Source: Salinibacter sp. 10B
Lineage (GTDB): Bacteria; Bacteroidota; Rhodothermia; Rhodothermales; Salinibacteraceae
Direction: 5' to 3'
Assembly: GCF_002954405.1 (NCBI RefSeq)
Contig: NZ_MQWC01000004.1
Location: 3,350,668-3,414,667, forward strand
Length of the DNA: 64,000 nt
Below, in pieces: positions 1 to 10,319 of the stretch; the first letter of the stretch is position 1, and every line of letters begins with the position of its first letter. Position numbers and translations under genes: made by a program. The notes beneath the pieces are model-generated. The model had not been told where the DNA came from. It was given only the letters and a program-made list of their open reading frames with translations, and did not search any database.

Positions 1-117
1 GGAATCATGTTGGGTAGGCTCCGTACGAAGCATCAGAGGTTTGCGTTTCCACCGGTTGCCGGCCGCAACACCGGGGACGTCCCTGATCGTTGACTCTTTT
101 GACAAGTCCGTCCGTTC

Positions 118-1308
118 ATGTCTGATTCTACGTCGTCAACGGAGGCGCCTCGGGGCCTTGCTGTGCTGGGAGCCACTGGGTCCATCGGCACACAAACGCT
201 TGAGGTGGTGCGTCTCTTTCCGGATCGCTTCGACGTGCGGGTGCTGACGTGTGACGGCAACGTTGAGCTGCTGGCCGAGCAGGTGCAGGAGTTTCATCCC
301 GAGGTGGCGGTGGTAGGAACGGAGGAGCGTGCCCGAGAGTTGAAGCGTCTTCTGTCGGGTGAGGCGGTCGACGTGCGGGTGGGGACGGACGGATTGTGTG
401 CGGTCGTTGCGCGAACGGACGTAGATGTCGTGATGGCAGCCGTCGTCGGCTTTGCAGGGCTTGCGCCGGTGCTCGCGGCACTTCGGGCCGAGAAGACGGT
501 GGCCCTGGCGAATAAGGAAACGATGGTGGTGGGGGGAACGCTGGTGAACGAGGTCCTCGACCGGAATGACGCTCAGCTGCTTCCGGTCGATAGCGAGCAT
601 TCGGCCATCTTCCAGTGTCTGGCGGGCGAGTCGGAGCGGACGGTGGAGACGCTCATCCTGACGGCGTCCGGTGGGCCGTTTCGGACGCGTGATGCTGAGA
701 CGTTCGACGACATTACGGTCGAGGAGGCCCTTGACCACCCCAACTGGTCCATGGGGGCGAAAATCACGATCGACTCCGCCACAATGATGAATAAGGGCCT
801 GGAAGTCATCGAGGCGCAGCGGCTCTTTAACGTGGACGTCGAGCAGATTCAGGTGCTGGTCCATCCACAGTCAATCGTGCACTCGATGGTGGCGTTTTCG
901 GACGGGGCCATCAAGGCCGAGTTGGGCGTCCCGGACATGAAGGTGCCCATCCAATACGCACTCAGCTATCCCTCCCGCTGGCCAGCCCCTCACGAGCGGC
1001 TGGAGATGACCGAACGTACACGACTAGATTTCGAGCCGCCCGATACGAACAAATTCCCCTGCCTCCGTCTGGCCTACGACGCGCTTGAAGCGGGCGGCAC
1101 CGCGCCCGCCATCCTGAACGCGGCCAATGAGGCGGCGGTTGAACTCTTCCTCGACGAACAGATCTCGTTCCTCGACATTCCCCGCCTTATCGAGCAGGTA
1201 CTCGATCGGATGTCGGTGACGTCTGCGTCGACCCTTGAAGAGCTGGTGGCAACAGACGCGGAGGCCCGCCAACGCGTTGAGGAACGTGCCGCCGCACCCT
1301 CGAATTGA
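118..1308 (+). CDS. dxr: 1-deoxy-D-xylulose 5-phosphate reductoisomerase
   Basis: Cytoplasmic enzyme of the MEP isoprenoid pathway; it rearranges and reduces DXP to 2-C-methyl-D-erythritol 4-phosphate with NADPH. The 396-residue length is normal. The N-terminal GATGSIGTQTLEVV is the NADPH-binding loop, ANKETMVVGG follows, DSEHSAIFQCL carries the metal ligands, and NWSMGAKITIDSATMMNKG with HPQSIVHSMV form the conserved catalytic core. The ATG at 118 leaves a short acidic leader before the Rossmann fold. It is first in a same-strand run with rseP, uppS and bamA, a common envelope/isoprenoid grouping, and it supplies precursors for UppS. Bases 1-117 show no gene. Confidence 0.97.
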   Translation: MSDSTSSTEAPRGLAVLGATGSIGTQTLEVVRLFPDRFDVRVLTCDGNVELLAEQVQEFHPEVAVVGTEERARELKRLLSGEAVDVRVGTDGLCAVVARTDVDVVMAAVVGFAGLAPVLAALRAEKTVALANKETMVVGGTLVNEVLDRNDAQLLPVDSEHSAIFQCLAGESERTVETLILTASGGPFRTRDAETFDDITVEEALDHPNWSMGAKITIDSATMMNKGLEVIEAQRLFNVDVEQIQVLVHPQSIVHSMVAFSDGAIKAELGVPDMKVPIQYALSYPSRWPAPHERLEMTERTRLDFEPPDTNKFPCLRLAYDALEAGGTAPAILNAANEAAVELFLDEQISFLDIPRLIEQVLDRMSVTSASTLEELVATDAEARQRVEERAAAPSN

Positions 1309-1378
1309 AGAGTCGGTGTCTCTGCTGGTTCTGGACTCCCAACTGCGAGTCCCTCATTGCTGACTGTCTCTGCGCTGT

Positions 1379-2821
1379 ATGGATCTTCTGATCAGCATTC
1401 TTTCGTCCACCCTGTGGTTCCTCGTGGCGATCACCATCCTGGTGTTCGTCCACGAGCTCGGCCACTTCTTGACGGCCAAGTATTTCGGGATGCGGGTGGA
1501 GCGCTTTTCCGTGGGGTTTCCGCCGACCATCTTCGGACGAACCTACGGCGATACCGAGTACGCCATCGGGGCCACGCCGATGGGGGGATACGTCAAAATC
1601 AGTGGCATGATTGATGAAAGCCTCGACACCGACCACGTGGAAGAAGAGCCGGATCCCTGGGAGTTCCGGGCCAAGCCGGTGTGGCAACGCATCATCGTCA
1701 TCAGTGCCGGGGTGATCTTCAACATTATTTTGGGGGTTCTCATCTTTGCCGGCATCCAGTGGGCAGAGGGGGAAACCTACATTCCGGCTCAGAACGTGGA
1801 GCAGGTGTACGTGGAAGAGGGCTCGGTGGCCTACGATATCGGCCTGCGTACGGGCGACCGGATCCTGGAGGTCAACGATCGGACGTTCGAGCGCTTCGAC
1901 CAGATTTCGCCTTCTGCGCTCGTTGCGGCCGACTCCCTTACCTTCACCGTGCGGCGCGACGGAAAGGAGGAGCGGCTCGTGGGCCCGGCCAATATTATTA
2001 CGCGCCTGAGCCGGGCACAGAATAACAATCAGGGCTTTGGGCTCGGGTACCAGCCGCCCCTCATCGGAGGGGTGCAGAAGGGCGGTCCCGCCGACTCCGT
2101 CGGGATTCAATCCGGCGACCGGATCCTCTCGATCGGGGGAGATACTGTTCGTTTCTGGCAGGAGATGAGCACATACATTCAGGAGACCGAAGGGCAACCG
2201 GTGACCTTTCGGTGGCGGCGGCCAGACTCACTGGCAACGGCCGACACGTCGGCCGGCCCTGCTGTACTCGTCCGGCAGACGCCGAAGGGACACGTGTTCG
2301 AAGCCTCCGTCGCCCCGATGTATCACGACGAGCAGGAGCGGTATTTGCTCGGCGTACGAGGGCCCGGGGCAAGCCCCCTCACGCAACAGATGATTTATTC
2401 GGAACTCGGGGTGAAAACGGTCGACTTCGGGCCGGGAGAAGCAATCGTAGCGGGGGCCCGGTCGGTGTGGGAGAATACCCGCAACATTGTGGTCACGCTG
2501 AAACGTGTTGTGATTGGGCGAGACAGCTTTCGGGAAAGCTTGGGGGGGCCTGTTATGATCGCGAAGGTAACGAGTGAAGCCGCCGAGCGCGGCCCGGTCA
2601 TGTTCTGGCGCCTCGTGGCCATTTTGTCCGTGACCCTTGCAGTGATGAACATCCTCCCGATCCCGGCGCTGGACGGAGGGCAGTTGATGTTTCTGCTCTA
2701 CGAGGCGGTCACGCGTCGGCGCCCGTCGGTGCGAGTGCGACTTGTGGCTCAACAGGTGGGCATGATTCTCCTGCTCGGCTTCATGGCGTTTCTGATCTTC
2801 AATGACATCCTTCGGCTATAG
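1379..2821 (+). CDS. rseP: RIP metalloprotease RseP (site-2 protease)
   Basis: Inner-membrane zinc protease that cuts transmembrane segments, typically of anti-sigma factors after a first periplasmic cut. The first membrane segment carries the zinc motif HELGH (residues 25-29). Two PDZ-like regions fill the periplasmic middle (around residues 130-210 and 220-310). The C-terminal membrane segment holds NILPIPALDGGQ, the third-ligand motif (near residue 424). The 480-residue length is slightly longer than E. coli RseP. It lies 70 bases after dxr. The window encodes two membrane anti-sigma-like proteins (41657-42259 and 52402-53127) that are possible substrates, but that link is inference. Confidence 0.95.
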   Translation: MDLLISILSSTLWFLVAITILVFVHELGHFLTAKYFGMRVERFSVGFPPTIFGRTYGDTEYAIGATPMGGYVKISGMIDESLDTDHVEEEPDPWEFRAKPVWQRIIVISAGVIFNIILGVLIFAGIQWAEGETYIPAQNVEQVYVEEGSVAYDIGLRTGDRILEVNDRTFERFDQISPSALVAADSLTFTVRRDGKEERLVGPANIITRLSRAQNNNQGFGLGYQPPLIGGVQKGGPADSVGIQSGDRILSIGGDTVRFWQEMSTYIQETEGQPVTFRWRRPDSLATADTSAGPAVLVRQTPKGHVFEASVAPMYHDEQERYLLGVRGPGASPLTQQMIYSELGVKTVDFGPGEAIVAGARSVWENTRNIVVTLKRVVIGRDSFRESLGGPVMIAKVTSEAAERGPVMFWRLVAILSVTLAVMNILPIPALDGGQLMFLLYEAVTRRRPSVRVRLVAQQVGMILLLGFMAFLIFNDILRL

Positions 2822-3089
2822 ATGAATTGTTGCGAAGGATTGCCGATGGGCGGCTCAGAGGGGCGTATGGACGAGATAGGGATCCAGTGCCGTTGACCTT
2901 CGGACGGAGGCGCTCGTATGTTACGTTGTCGTCAGAAATGGAGGAGCTGCGGCTCAGAAGTTACGAAGTTTCTCAGGGAGGAACGGTGGGGCCACGGTCT
3001 CCTGCTCGGAAGTTGAGGGGGAGACGCCGACGCCTGAGGTTGGTGCCGTGCCCTCTGCTCGTCTTTGCCTGGTCGGATCCAAACACGTT

Positions 3090-3914
3090 ATGGAATCTTC
3101 CCGACACCCGTCGAATGGTTCATCAAACAACGGAGCGTCCCTGTCCGAGGAACAGCGACAGCGTGCGTTGAAGGAGCGCGGTGAGCTTCCGGCGCACATT
3201 GCCTGCATCATGGATGGGAACGGTCGCTGGGCGCAACGTCGCGAAAAGGCCCGGTTTCTGGGGCATCACGAAGGGGTGACGTCCGTGCGCGAGGTGACGG
3301 AGGCCTGCGCAGAAATTGGCATCGACTACCTCACGCTCTATACCTTCAGTGCCGAAAACTGGGAGCGCCCTGATCCCGAAGTCAATGCCCTCATGGAGCT
3401 CCTCATCCATACGATTCAGGAGGAGCGCGCAACCCTGATGGAGAACAACATTCGCCTTCGGACGATTGGGGATCTCTCCGAGATGCCTTCACCCTGTCAG
3501 GAGGCGCTCGACCAAACGAAGGCGGACACGGCGGGCAATACCCGGATGACGCTGACACTGGCCCTCTCGTACAGCGGTCGAAATGAAATTGCGGAGGCCA
3601 TGCGGGCGCTTGCCGAACGCGTGCAGGAGGGGGAGCTCCAGCCCGACGAAATCGACGAAGCCCTGATTGATACTCAGCTGGACACAGCCGAACTTCCGGA
3701 TCCAGACCTTCTGATCCGCACCGGGGGAGAGTATCGCCTCTCCAATTTTTTGCTTTGGCAGTGTGCCTACACAGAGCTCTTCATCACGGAAGACTACTGG
3801 CCCGACTTCCGGCGCGACCAGCTTTATGAGGCCCTTCGCAGCTATCAGGATCGCGACCGTCGCTTCGGGCGGGTTGCCCAGGCTGCCTACGAGGAGTCCT
3901 CCAGCGACGCGTAG
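3090..3914 (+). CDS. uppS: isoprenyl transferase (undecaprenyl diphosphate synthase)
   Basis: Cis-prenyltransferase that extends farnesyl diphosphate with isopentenyl diphosphate to the C55 carrier lipid of cell-wall and polysaccharide synthesis. CIMDGNGRWAQRR holds the catalytic Asp (residue 42 from this start), followed by YLTLYTFSAENWERP and the C-terminal DLLIRTGGEYRLSNFLLWQ and YTELFITEDYWPDF. I chose the ATG at 3090, giving 274 residues. A GTG at 3048 in the same frame would add 14 residues and has GAGG about 9 bases upstream, so the start is not settled. The product would feed the WbaP-type transferase at 19480. Confidence 0.96.
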   Translation: MESSRHPSNGSSNNGASLSEEQRQRALKERGELPAHIACIMDGNGRWAQRREKARFLGHHEGVTSVREVTEACAEIGIDYLTLYTFSAENWERPDPEVNALMELLIHTIQEERATLMENNIRLRTIGDLSEMPSPCQEALDQTKADTAGNTRMTLTLALSYSGRNEIAEAMRALAERVQEGELQPDEIDEALIDTQLDTAELPDPDLLIRTGGEYRLSNFLLWQCAYTELFITEDYWPDFRRDQLYEALRSYQDRDRRFGRVAQAAYEESSSDA

Positions 3915-4267
3915 CGCTTGGGAGGGCGAACACACCCAAAAAAGAAACGAAGACGGACATTCCGGTCGGTCCCCCCACCGCGTTCGTTGAGGCGGATCCA
4001 TTGGGTCAATCGGTTCCGTGGGTCCGGTGTACGTCATCGCGACCGACGGAGAGAGCCTTGTGGGACGAGACAACAGTGCCTTCGGGGAGATTTCACGATT
4101 GGTTGGGCAAACCGCCCTGTGTTCGAAGAATAATTCTCAGGGAAGCCCCGTTATGTCCATGAATGGACAGGCGATAGTGAAACTGCCCGTCGAAGGGGCG
4201 GTTTGACCCGCGCATTCGCGCCTCCGGAGCGTCTGCTGCCAGATTCTTCATCAAGTGGTTCATCGGT
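3915..4267. other. gene-free interval between uppS and bamA
   Basis: About 350 bases without a convincing gene. The open frames here are short, unlike any family I recognise and without ribosome binding sites. I see no strong hairpin plus T-run, so transcription may continue from uppS into bamA or a bamA promoter may lie here. Confidence 0.5.
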
Positions 4268-6772
4268 ATGCGCTCAACGCTTTCGGTCTTTCTGCTAGCG
4301 CTCTTTGTCGGAGCCTCTCCGCTTTTTGCCCAGACGCCGGGAACGGCGACGGGGAGGAGTGGGCCTCCGAGCTACATGATCAAGAACATTCGTGTGGACG
4401 GGATCGAGAATCAGCGAACACGTCAGTTCGTGATTCAGTCGAGTGGGCTGTCTACCGGACAGACCATTACCCTTCCGTCGGGAGACACAATTGCTGAGGC
4501 CATCCGGTCGATCTACGAAATCGGCATGTTTTCGGATGTTGCCATTTATCAGGAAAACCGAGAGGGGAATCGGGTGGACCTCGTGATCGAGGTGACCCCG
4601 GAGCCGACCCTCATCAACTACAAGCTGACGGGCATCAAGGGGCGGCACGAGGACGACCTCAAGGAGAAGATTCCTCTTGTGCAGGGACGGCCCGTTCGTC
4701 CCTCGGACGTCGAGCGCACGAAGCAGATCATCACGGACTTCTACGGAGAGAAGGGGTATTTGCGTACCGACGTGCAGGTGGAAAAGCAGACGCGAGAGAC
4801 CGGCAATGTGGCCCTCACCTTCGACGTGAAGCGGAAAAAGAAGGTTGAGGTGGAGCGCATTCGGTTTACCGGCAATGAGCGCTTTGATGATGGGGATCTG
4901 CGCGGGGCCATGGAGAAGACGAGGGAAAACCGCTGGTGGCGCTTCTGGAAGGGAGAGAAGTTTAAGCGGAATGCCTATGAGGAGGACCTACAGAAGGTCA
5001 TCGATCACTACCGCGAGCACGGGTACTACGATGCACAGATTGTCGCCGACTCGGTGTATTACATCAGCGATGAAGGCATCGGCATCAACGTGACCGTCCG
5101 GGAAGGGGACCAGTACTATGTGCGTGACGTGGAGTGGCAAGGGAATACCGTGCTGTCCGACCAGCGGCTCACCAATAGTTTGGGGCTCCGAGAGGGCGAG
5201 GTGTACAATGCCGTAGCCATGGAAAAAAACCTCTACGGGAACCAGAAGGGGACTGACGTTCTGGGCATGTACATGGACCGCGGCTACATGCGGGCCGACG
5301 TGCAACCAACCGTACGGGTGGCGGAGGGAGATTCGCTCGACATCACATTCGATGTGCGGGAGGGGGACGTGTACGAGTTTGGAGACATCCAAATTAGTGG
5401 AAACACGAAGACCAACGACTACGTCATCCGGCGCGAGCTGTACACGGTGCCGGGCGAGCGCTTCAGTCGAAGTGCGATTCAGGAGTCGATCCGGCGCCTG
5501 AGTCAGCTGAGCTACTTCAGTAAGCAGTCGTTGAAGGGCGGTCCGTCGGTCAGTGTTGATGAGGAGGAAAAAGAAGCGAACCTTACCTACGATGTGGAAG
5601 AGGTGGGGAGTGACCAGTTGGAGCTGTCGGGGACCTTTGGGCAGTTTGGCATCGTGCTCCAGCTTGGGTTTCAATTCAACAACTTCTCGGCCCAGAATTT
5701 CTTCGACGGCAGTGCCTGGAAGCCCCTTCCCTCCGGCGACGGACAGAAGCTTTCGATGAACGTCCGAACCAACGGGCGCTATTATCAAAATTACTCGCTC
5801 TCGTTTACGGAGCCGTGGTTTCGAGGGCGGCCCACGCCCATCGGGGGCTCCATCTCGTATTCGAAGTACACCCGCGGCTTCTATTCGAGCCGAAGCAGTG
5901 TACAGGACGGTCGGTTCCAAAACTTCTCGACCAACTTCTTTGTCCGGCAGCGCCTCGGCTGGCCCGACGACAACTTCCAGACGGGGACGACCGTGAGCTA
6001 TCGGCTCTACGACAATAGAGGGTTTATCTTCGACTCCACGGCGACGAACAACCGGAAGAATGTGGGGCTTTTCGGAAGTATTCCGACGGGGCGAAGCCAG
6101 TCGATGAGTATACAGCAGTCCCTCACCCGCAATTCGCTCGACAATCCACGCTTCCCAAGTTCGGGGTCGAATGTGCGGCTCTCGGTGGAGGTGGCGCCGC
6201 CGCTGGGAGACTTCGAGCAGTACCACAAGTGGAAGCTTACGACCAACTGGAACGTGCCGCTCGGGGAGCACTTCTCGTTCGGCGTGGCGACGAACTTTGG
6301 GTACATTGGATCGATTACCGGCGATCCGGTGCGGTTTGAGCGGTTCGAGGTGGGAGGCACGGCCTTCGACTACCAGGGACGGAATTTCGGAACCGAACCG
6401 GTCTTTATGCGAGGATATCCGCGCGGGGTGATCGGGCCAAAAGTGCAGCGGGCGACGGGGCTGGAGCCGGCTGGCGGGCGCGTGCTCAACAAGTATACGT
6501 CTGAGTTCCGCTGGATGGCCGTACAGTCGCGCCAGTTGCAGGCCCGGCCCTATCTGTTTCTCGATGCTGCAGGGGCCTGGAGCAGTCTCGATACCTACAA
6601 CCCGTCGAATCTCTACCGGTCGGCGGGCGTGGGGGTCAAGCTCTTCCTGCCGATTGTAGGGATGCTCGAATTCAACTATGGGTACAACTTCGATCGGTTT
6701 GTCCCGATTGGGGGAAGCGAGGGGACGCCGAACTGGACGTTCCAGTTCTCACTGGGACAGGGCGGCCGATAA
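4268..6772 (+). CDS. bamA: outer membrane protein assembly factor BamA
   Basis: Central barrel of the BAM complex, which folds beta-barrel proteins into the outer membrane. It has a Sec signal peptide (MRSTLSVFLLALFVGASPLFAQ), then tandem POTRA domains over roughly residues 35-420, then a C-terminal 16-strand barrel. MRGYPRGVIGP near residue 715 matches the position of the conserved VRGF lid loop. The protein ends in a strand with F residues (WTFQFSLGQGGR), although GQGGR extends past the usual terminal aromatic. The 834-residue length is typical. The two ompH/skp chaperone genes follow at once, the usual Bacteroidota arrangement. Confidence 0.96.
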   Translation: MRSTLSVFLLALFVGASPLFAQTPGTATGRSGPPSYMIKNIRVDGIENQRTRQFVIQSSGLSTGQTITLPSGDTIAEAIRSIYEIGMFSDVAIYQENREGNRVDLVIEVTPEPTLINYKLTGIKGRHEDDLKEKIPLVQGRPVRPSDVERTKQIITDFYGEKGYLRTDVQVEKQTRETGNVALTFDVKRKKKVEVERIRFTGNERFDDGDLRGAMEKTRENRWWRFWKGEKFKRNAYEEDLQKVIDHYREHGYYDAQIVADSVYYISDEGIGINVTVREGDQYYVRDVEWQGNTVLSDQRLTNSLGLREGEVYNAVAMEKNLYGNQKGTDVLGMYMDRGYMRADVQPTVRVAEGDSLDITFDVREGDVYEFGDIQISGNTKTNDYVIRRELYTVPGERFSRSAIQESIRRLSQLSYFSKQSLKGGPSVSVDEEEKEANLTYDVEEVGSDQLELSGTFGQFGIVLQLGFQFNNFSAQNFFDGSAWKPLPSGDGQKLSMNVRTNGRYYQNYSLSFTEPWFRGRPTPIGGSISYSKYTRGFYSSRSSVQDGRFQNFSTNFFVRQRLGWPDDNFQTGTTVSYRLYDNRGFIFDSTATNNRKNVGLFGSIPTGRSQSMSIQQSLTRNSLDNPRFPSSGSNVRLSVEVAPPLGDFEQYHKWKLTTNWNVPLGEHFSFGVATNFGYIGSITGDPVRFERFEVGGTAFDYQGRNFGTEPVFMRGYPRGVIGPKVQRATGLEPAGGRVLNKYTSEFRWMAVQSRQLQARPYLFLDAAGAWSSLDTYNPSNLYRSAGVGVKLFLPIVGMLEFNYGYNFDRFVPIGGSEGTPNWTFQFSLGQGGR

Positions 6773-6862
6773 GCCAGGGAGGGTGAGCGATCGATTGACC
6801 ACTTCGTGTCCTCTTTCGTCGACAGCACTGGACTGTTGCTTCACCTTCGGTTCTCTCGCTGG

Positions 6863-7435
6863 ATGCACGTGCCTGCGCTGGGGACGTGGCTGCTATGGGC
6901 CGTACTCGCATGGTGCGTCGTCGGAATTGGAGGGGCGGCACCGGCCGCTGCTCAGCAAAAAATTGGGTATGTCGATACCGAGTATGTGCTGAACAACATG
7001 CCCGAATACGCCACGATTCAACAGAAGCTCGACAAGCTGGAGCAGAAGTGGCGGAAGGAGATCGAGCAGGGACGGCAGAAGGTGGAGACACTCGAGCAAG
7101 AATTTGAGGCCCGAGAGCTACTGTACACCGAAGAAGAGCGGAAACGGCGACAACAGGCCATTCAGCAGGCCCGCACGAAGGTTGAACAACTCCGACAGCA
7201 ATACTTTGGGCCGGAAGGAGAGCTCTATACCCGACAGAAGGAGCTTATGCGTCCCCTCCAAGAGCGCATTCTCGAAGCGACCGAACGTGTTGCCACGGCC
7301 GACGGATACGACTACGTGGTCGACCAGAAGGGCGATGCGCTCTTCCTGTATGCCCGAGACGAACACGACTTGAGCGATCGAGTGCTTCTCGAACTTGGCA
7401 TCAATGTTGACCAGCAGAGCGGAGGGCGGCAGTAG
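6863..7435 (+). CDS. OmpH/Skp family periplasmic chaperone, copy 1
   Basis: Periplasmic holdase that protects unfolded outer-membrane proteins on the way to BamA. From the ATG at 6863 the protein has a signal peptide ending near APAAAQ, then KIGYVDTEYVLNNMPEY, the hallmark start of the mature Skp fold, then a long charged coiled coil (E/K/Q/R-rich, about residues 55-130), and a C-terminal segment returning to the body (YDYVVDQKGDALFLYA). 190 residues. An in-frame GTG at 6806 would put 19 residues ahead of the signal peptide and is less likely. It sits 90 bases after bamA and 67 bases before a paralogue. Confidence 0.9.
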   Translation: MHVPALGTWLLWAVLAWCVVGIGGAAPAAAQQKIGYVDTEYVLNNMPEYATIQQKLDKLEQKWRKEIEQGRQKVETLEQEFEARELLYTEEERKRRQQAIQQARTKVEQLRQQYFGPEGELYTRQKELMRPLQERILEATERVATADGYDYVVDQKGDALFLYARDEHDLSDRVLLELGINVDQQSGGRQ

Positions 7436-7502
7436 GCCCGATGATCGAAGTGCTTTTTCTACTGCAGACATAACGCTTTTCCTGAGAACGTCTTCTACCA
7501 CT

Positions 7503-8099
7503 ATGGCTAATCGAGTTTCTACTTTCGTCGTTGCACTGGTTCTTTCATCGTTCCTCCTGCTGCCGACCGCACAGGGGCAAAAGATTGGATACGCCAATCA
7601 GGAGGCCCTGCTGGCGAACATGCCGGAGATGAGCGAGGTGCAGCGCCAGCTTCAGCAGGAGGCGCGACAGCAGCAGCAAGAGCTCCAGAAGGAGCAGAAG
7701 CAGCTGCAGCGAAAGATGCAGCAGTACCAGCAGCAGCAGTCGCTTCTTTCCGACTCGGCGCGGGCCCAGCGCGAGCGTGAACTGCGCCAGCTGCAGCAGC
7801 AGCTTCAGAAGTCTTCGCAGCAGCGGCAGCAGGAGCTCCGACAGCGGGAGCGGGAACTGATGCAACCGTTGCTCGAGGACCTGCAGAGTGCAATTGAGTC
7901 GGTGGCATCGGAGCAGAACTTGGACGTGGTGCTTCGGAGCCAGGCGCTGCTCGACGTTGACGAGAACAGTAGTTCGGTTGTCAACATCTCGCCGGACGTG
8001 GCCCAGCAGTTGGGGATTCAACTTCAGCAGGCTCCGGCGGAACCGTCGCCCACGGTGCAGCCGAACGGTACGCCGACCACACAGGGCGGAGGGCAATAA
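7503..8099 (+). CDS. OmpH/Skp family periplasmic chaperone, copy 2 (Gln-rich)
   Basis: Second Skp-like chaperone. The ATG at 7503 gives a clean signal peptide (MANRVSTFVVALVLSSFLLL, cleaved near AQGQ) followed by KIGYANQEALLANMPEM, parallel to the first copy. The coiled-coil arms (about residues 45-120) are exceptionally rich in glutamine, encoded by runs of CAG repeats, whereas copy 1 is E/K/R-rich. The C-terminus ends in a Pro/Thr/Gly-rich tail. 198 residues. An in-frame start at 7395 would place 36 poorly fitting residues before the signal peptide. The downstream hairpin at 8133-8165 may end the operon. Confidence 0.88.
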   Translation: MANRVSTFVVALVLSSFLLLPTAQGQKIGYANQEALLANMPEMSEVQRQLQQEARQQQQELQKEQKQLQRKMQQYQQQQSLLSDSARAQRERELRQLQQQLQKSSQQRQQELRQRERELMQPLLEDLQSAIESVASEQNLDVVLRSQALLDVDENSSSVVNISPDVAQQLGIQLQQAPAEPSPTVQPNGTPTTQGGGQ

Positions 8100-8132
8100 G
8101 ACGTCCTTCTTCTTTGCCGCAACATGATGGGT

Positions 8133-8165
8133 GGAGGCCGGATCCGGGACTGGGTCCGGCCCTCC
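8133..8165 (+). terminator. GC-rich hairpin after the bamA-ompH run
   Basis: GGAGGCCGGATCC (8133-8145) pairs imperfectly with GGTCCGGCCCTCC (8153-8165) across a short loop. It lies 33 bases after the second ompH stop and before panB. No uridine run follows, so it may be a weak terminator or an mRNA-stabilising hairpin. Confidence 0.45.
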
Positions 8166-8356
8166 GTATTTGGGGGAGGAGCGGAGGCTCTTTGAAAGGG
8201 GAACGCACGCGGCCGATTTCTGGAAGACGAAGGGGCTGCATTTGGAGAGCGCACTCCTCCTTTCTATGTTAAGGGGTCCCACTGGGCGTATTTCTCGCCC
8301 GCATTCGTCGCTCCCTCAAGGGGGGCGGTCTCTTTTTTTTGATTACAGCTTCCGAT

Positions 8357-9190
8357 ATGGGTTCTGATTCGTCTCTTCCCGACGTTGCCGACGTGACCCG
8401 CGTGACGACGAAAACCGTTCAGGAGATGAAGGAGGCCGGCGTGCCGATTGCTGTCCTCACTGCCTACGACTACACCTCGGCGCGCCTATACGACCAGGCT
8501 GGAATCGATGTCCTGCTCGTGGGCGATTCGGCCTCGAACGTGATGGCCGGCAACGAAACGACCCTGCCGATGACGCTCGAGCACATGATTTACCACGCGC
8601 AGTGTGTGGTGCGGGGCATCAGCCGGTCGTTGGTGGTGGTCGATCTTCCGTTTGGGTCGTATCAAGGCAATGAAAAAGAGGGATTGCATTCTGCTATCCG
8701 AATGATGAAAGAGGCGGGGGCCCACGCCGTGAAATTGGAAGGAGGCAAGCCGGTGGTGAATACTGTGAAGCGAATCGTGGAGGCGGGCGTCCCCGTAATG
8801 GGCCATCTTGGGCTCACGCCGCAGAGCATCTACGATTTTGGCACCTATCAGGTGCGGGCGCAAGAGGAGGAAGAAGCGCAGCAGCTCCGGGAAGATGCCA
8901 AACGGCTGGAGGAGGCAGGCTGCTTTGCAATCGTGCTCGAAAAGATTCCGGCGGAGCTTGCTGCGGAGGTGACCGAGTCGCTCTCCATTCCGACCATTGG
9001 GATCGGGGCCGGAGCAAGCACGGACGGGCAGGTGCTCGTGTCCCACGATGCCCTGGGGCTCTCCACGGACTTTAATCCCCGCTTCGTCCGTCGCTACGCG
9101 GAGCTTGAGGACACCATCACCGAAGCCATCGGGGACTATGTGGCCGACGTGCGAAGTCGCTCGTTTCCCTCCGAAGAGGAAAGCTACTGA
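8357..9190 (+). CDS. panB: 3-methyl-2-oxobutanoate hydroxymethyltransferase
   Basis: First step of pantothenate (CoA) synthesis; it transfers a hydroxymethyl group from methylene-THF to ketoisovalerate. [23 protein letters not shown] with the metal-binding Asp57, [16 protein letters not shown] and [18 protein letters not shown] are the conserved PanB blocks. 277 residues from the ATG at 8357. A TTG at 8339 in frame has AAGGGGGG about 13 bases upstream and would add six residues, so it is a real alternative. The methylene-THF donor links it to folD at 11878-12768. No panC or panD is visible in the window. Confidence 0.96.
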   Translation: MGSDSSLPDVADVTRVTTKTVQEMKEAGVPIAVLTAYDYTSARLYDQAGIDVLLVGDSASNVMAGNETTLPMTLEHMIYHAQCVVRGISRSLVVVDLPFGSYQGNEKEGLHSAIRMMKEAGAHAVKLEGGKPVVNTVKRIVEAGVPVMGHLGLTPQSIYDFGTYQVRAQEEEEAQQLREDAKRLEEAGCFAIVLEKIPAELAAEVTESLSIPTIGIGAGASTDGQVLVSHDALGLSTDFNPRFVRRYAELEDTITEAIGDYVADVRSRSFPSEEESY

Positions 9191-9237
9191 GACTGAGGGG
9201 TCGGGTCACCGTTTCTCTATCTGACGCTTACTTGTTG

Positions 9238-10050
9238 ATGAATCAGTCGTCCTCAGAAGACGTCCCGCGCATTCTCTTATGCAACGACGATGGGATTACC
9301 GCACCGGGCATTCAGGCCCTGGCCGACGCCCTTGATTCCGTTGGAGACCTCTACGTCGTGGCGCCGGAATCAGAGCAAAGTGCGGTGGGACACGCCATTA
9401 CCGTGCGCGACCCTGTGCGGGCGCACGAGGTCGAATTTTCGACGTCGTCGGGGCCCATTCCGGCGTGGGCCGTGTCCGGCACGCCCACCGATTCGGTGAA
9501 GTTGGCCTGCCACGAGCTGCTCGACGAGAAGCCGGACCTGGTGGTGAGCGGCATCAACCATGGCCCCAATACCGCCGTGAACGTGCTGTATTCCGGCACG
9601 GTAAGTGCCGCAACGGAGGGCTCCATCCTTGGGGTCGACGCGATTGCGTTCTCCCTTTGTGACTGGTCGTCCGACGACTTCCGGGCGGCGCGCCAGTGGG
9701 CGCGACGCATCACCCGGCTCGTGTTGCGCACAGGGCTCCCCTCCGGCATTCTGCTAAACGTAAACGTGCCGGCTGTGTCTCCGGAAGAGATTGAAGGCGT
9801 GGCGGTTACGCGACAGGCACGCTCCCGCTGGGAGGAAGGATTCGATGAGCGCACCGATCCGGCCGACCGGCAGTATTTCTGGCTGGCCGGCACGTTCGTC
9901 GATCTGGACAACGGGCAAAAGACGGACACGACGGCGGTGGAGCGAGGATACGTGTCGGTGACGCCCATCCAGCACGACCTCACGGCCTACGACGCTCTCG
10001 ACGCGCTTCGCGATTGGGACTGGGGGCAGGGAGAGGAGTCCAAGCCGTAG
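9238..10050 (+). CDS. surE: 5'/3'-nucleotidase SurE
   Basis: Metal-dependent nucleoside monophosphate phosphatase, often linked to stress survival. [14 protein letters not shown] has the metal-binding NDD (residues 16-18), followed by [25 protein letters not shown] and [10 protein letters not shown], all SurE signatures. 270 residues, normal for the family. I chose the ATG at 9238 over a TTG two codons upstream. It is 47 bases after panB on the same strand and probably co-transcribed. Confidence 0.96.
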   Translation: MNQSSSEDVPRILLCNDDGITAPGIQALADALDSVGDLYVVAPESEQSAVGHAITVRDPVRAHEVEFSTSSGPIPAWAVSGTPTDSVKLACHELLDEKPDLVVSGINHGPNTAVNVLYSGTVSAATEGSILGVDAIAFSLCDWSSDDFRAARQWARRITRLVLRTGLPSGILLNVNVPAVSPEEIEGVAVTRQARSRWEEGFDERTDPADRQYFWLAGTFVDLDNGQKTDTTAVERGYVSVTPIQHDLTAYDALDALRDWDWGQGEESKP

Positions 10051-10319
10051 GAGGGGCTCGAATGTCGGTACGTGAGGGTGGGCGTATGTGGGAGGCGAGT
10101 CCGTGAGGGGCGAGTTCTGAATTGGGAGATCGTCCGTTTCCCCCTCCAGCAACAGGAACGCGATCCTGAACAACTGTCTCCTGCGTTCGGACCCGGTGTC
10201 GGCGTCGTTCTGGGCACGGCGTTCATGTGCCCACATTCCCAAGCGTGGATACGGGGTAGATCACGAGCCGTCGGGGTTCCATTGCGTTCTCGAATACTCC
10301 ATTTCCAATTGCCAGAGAA

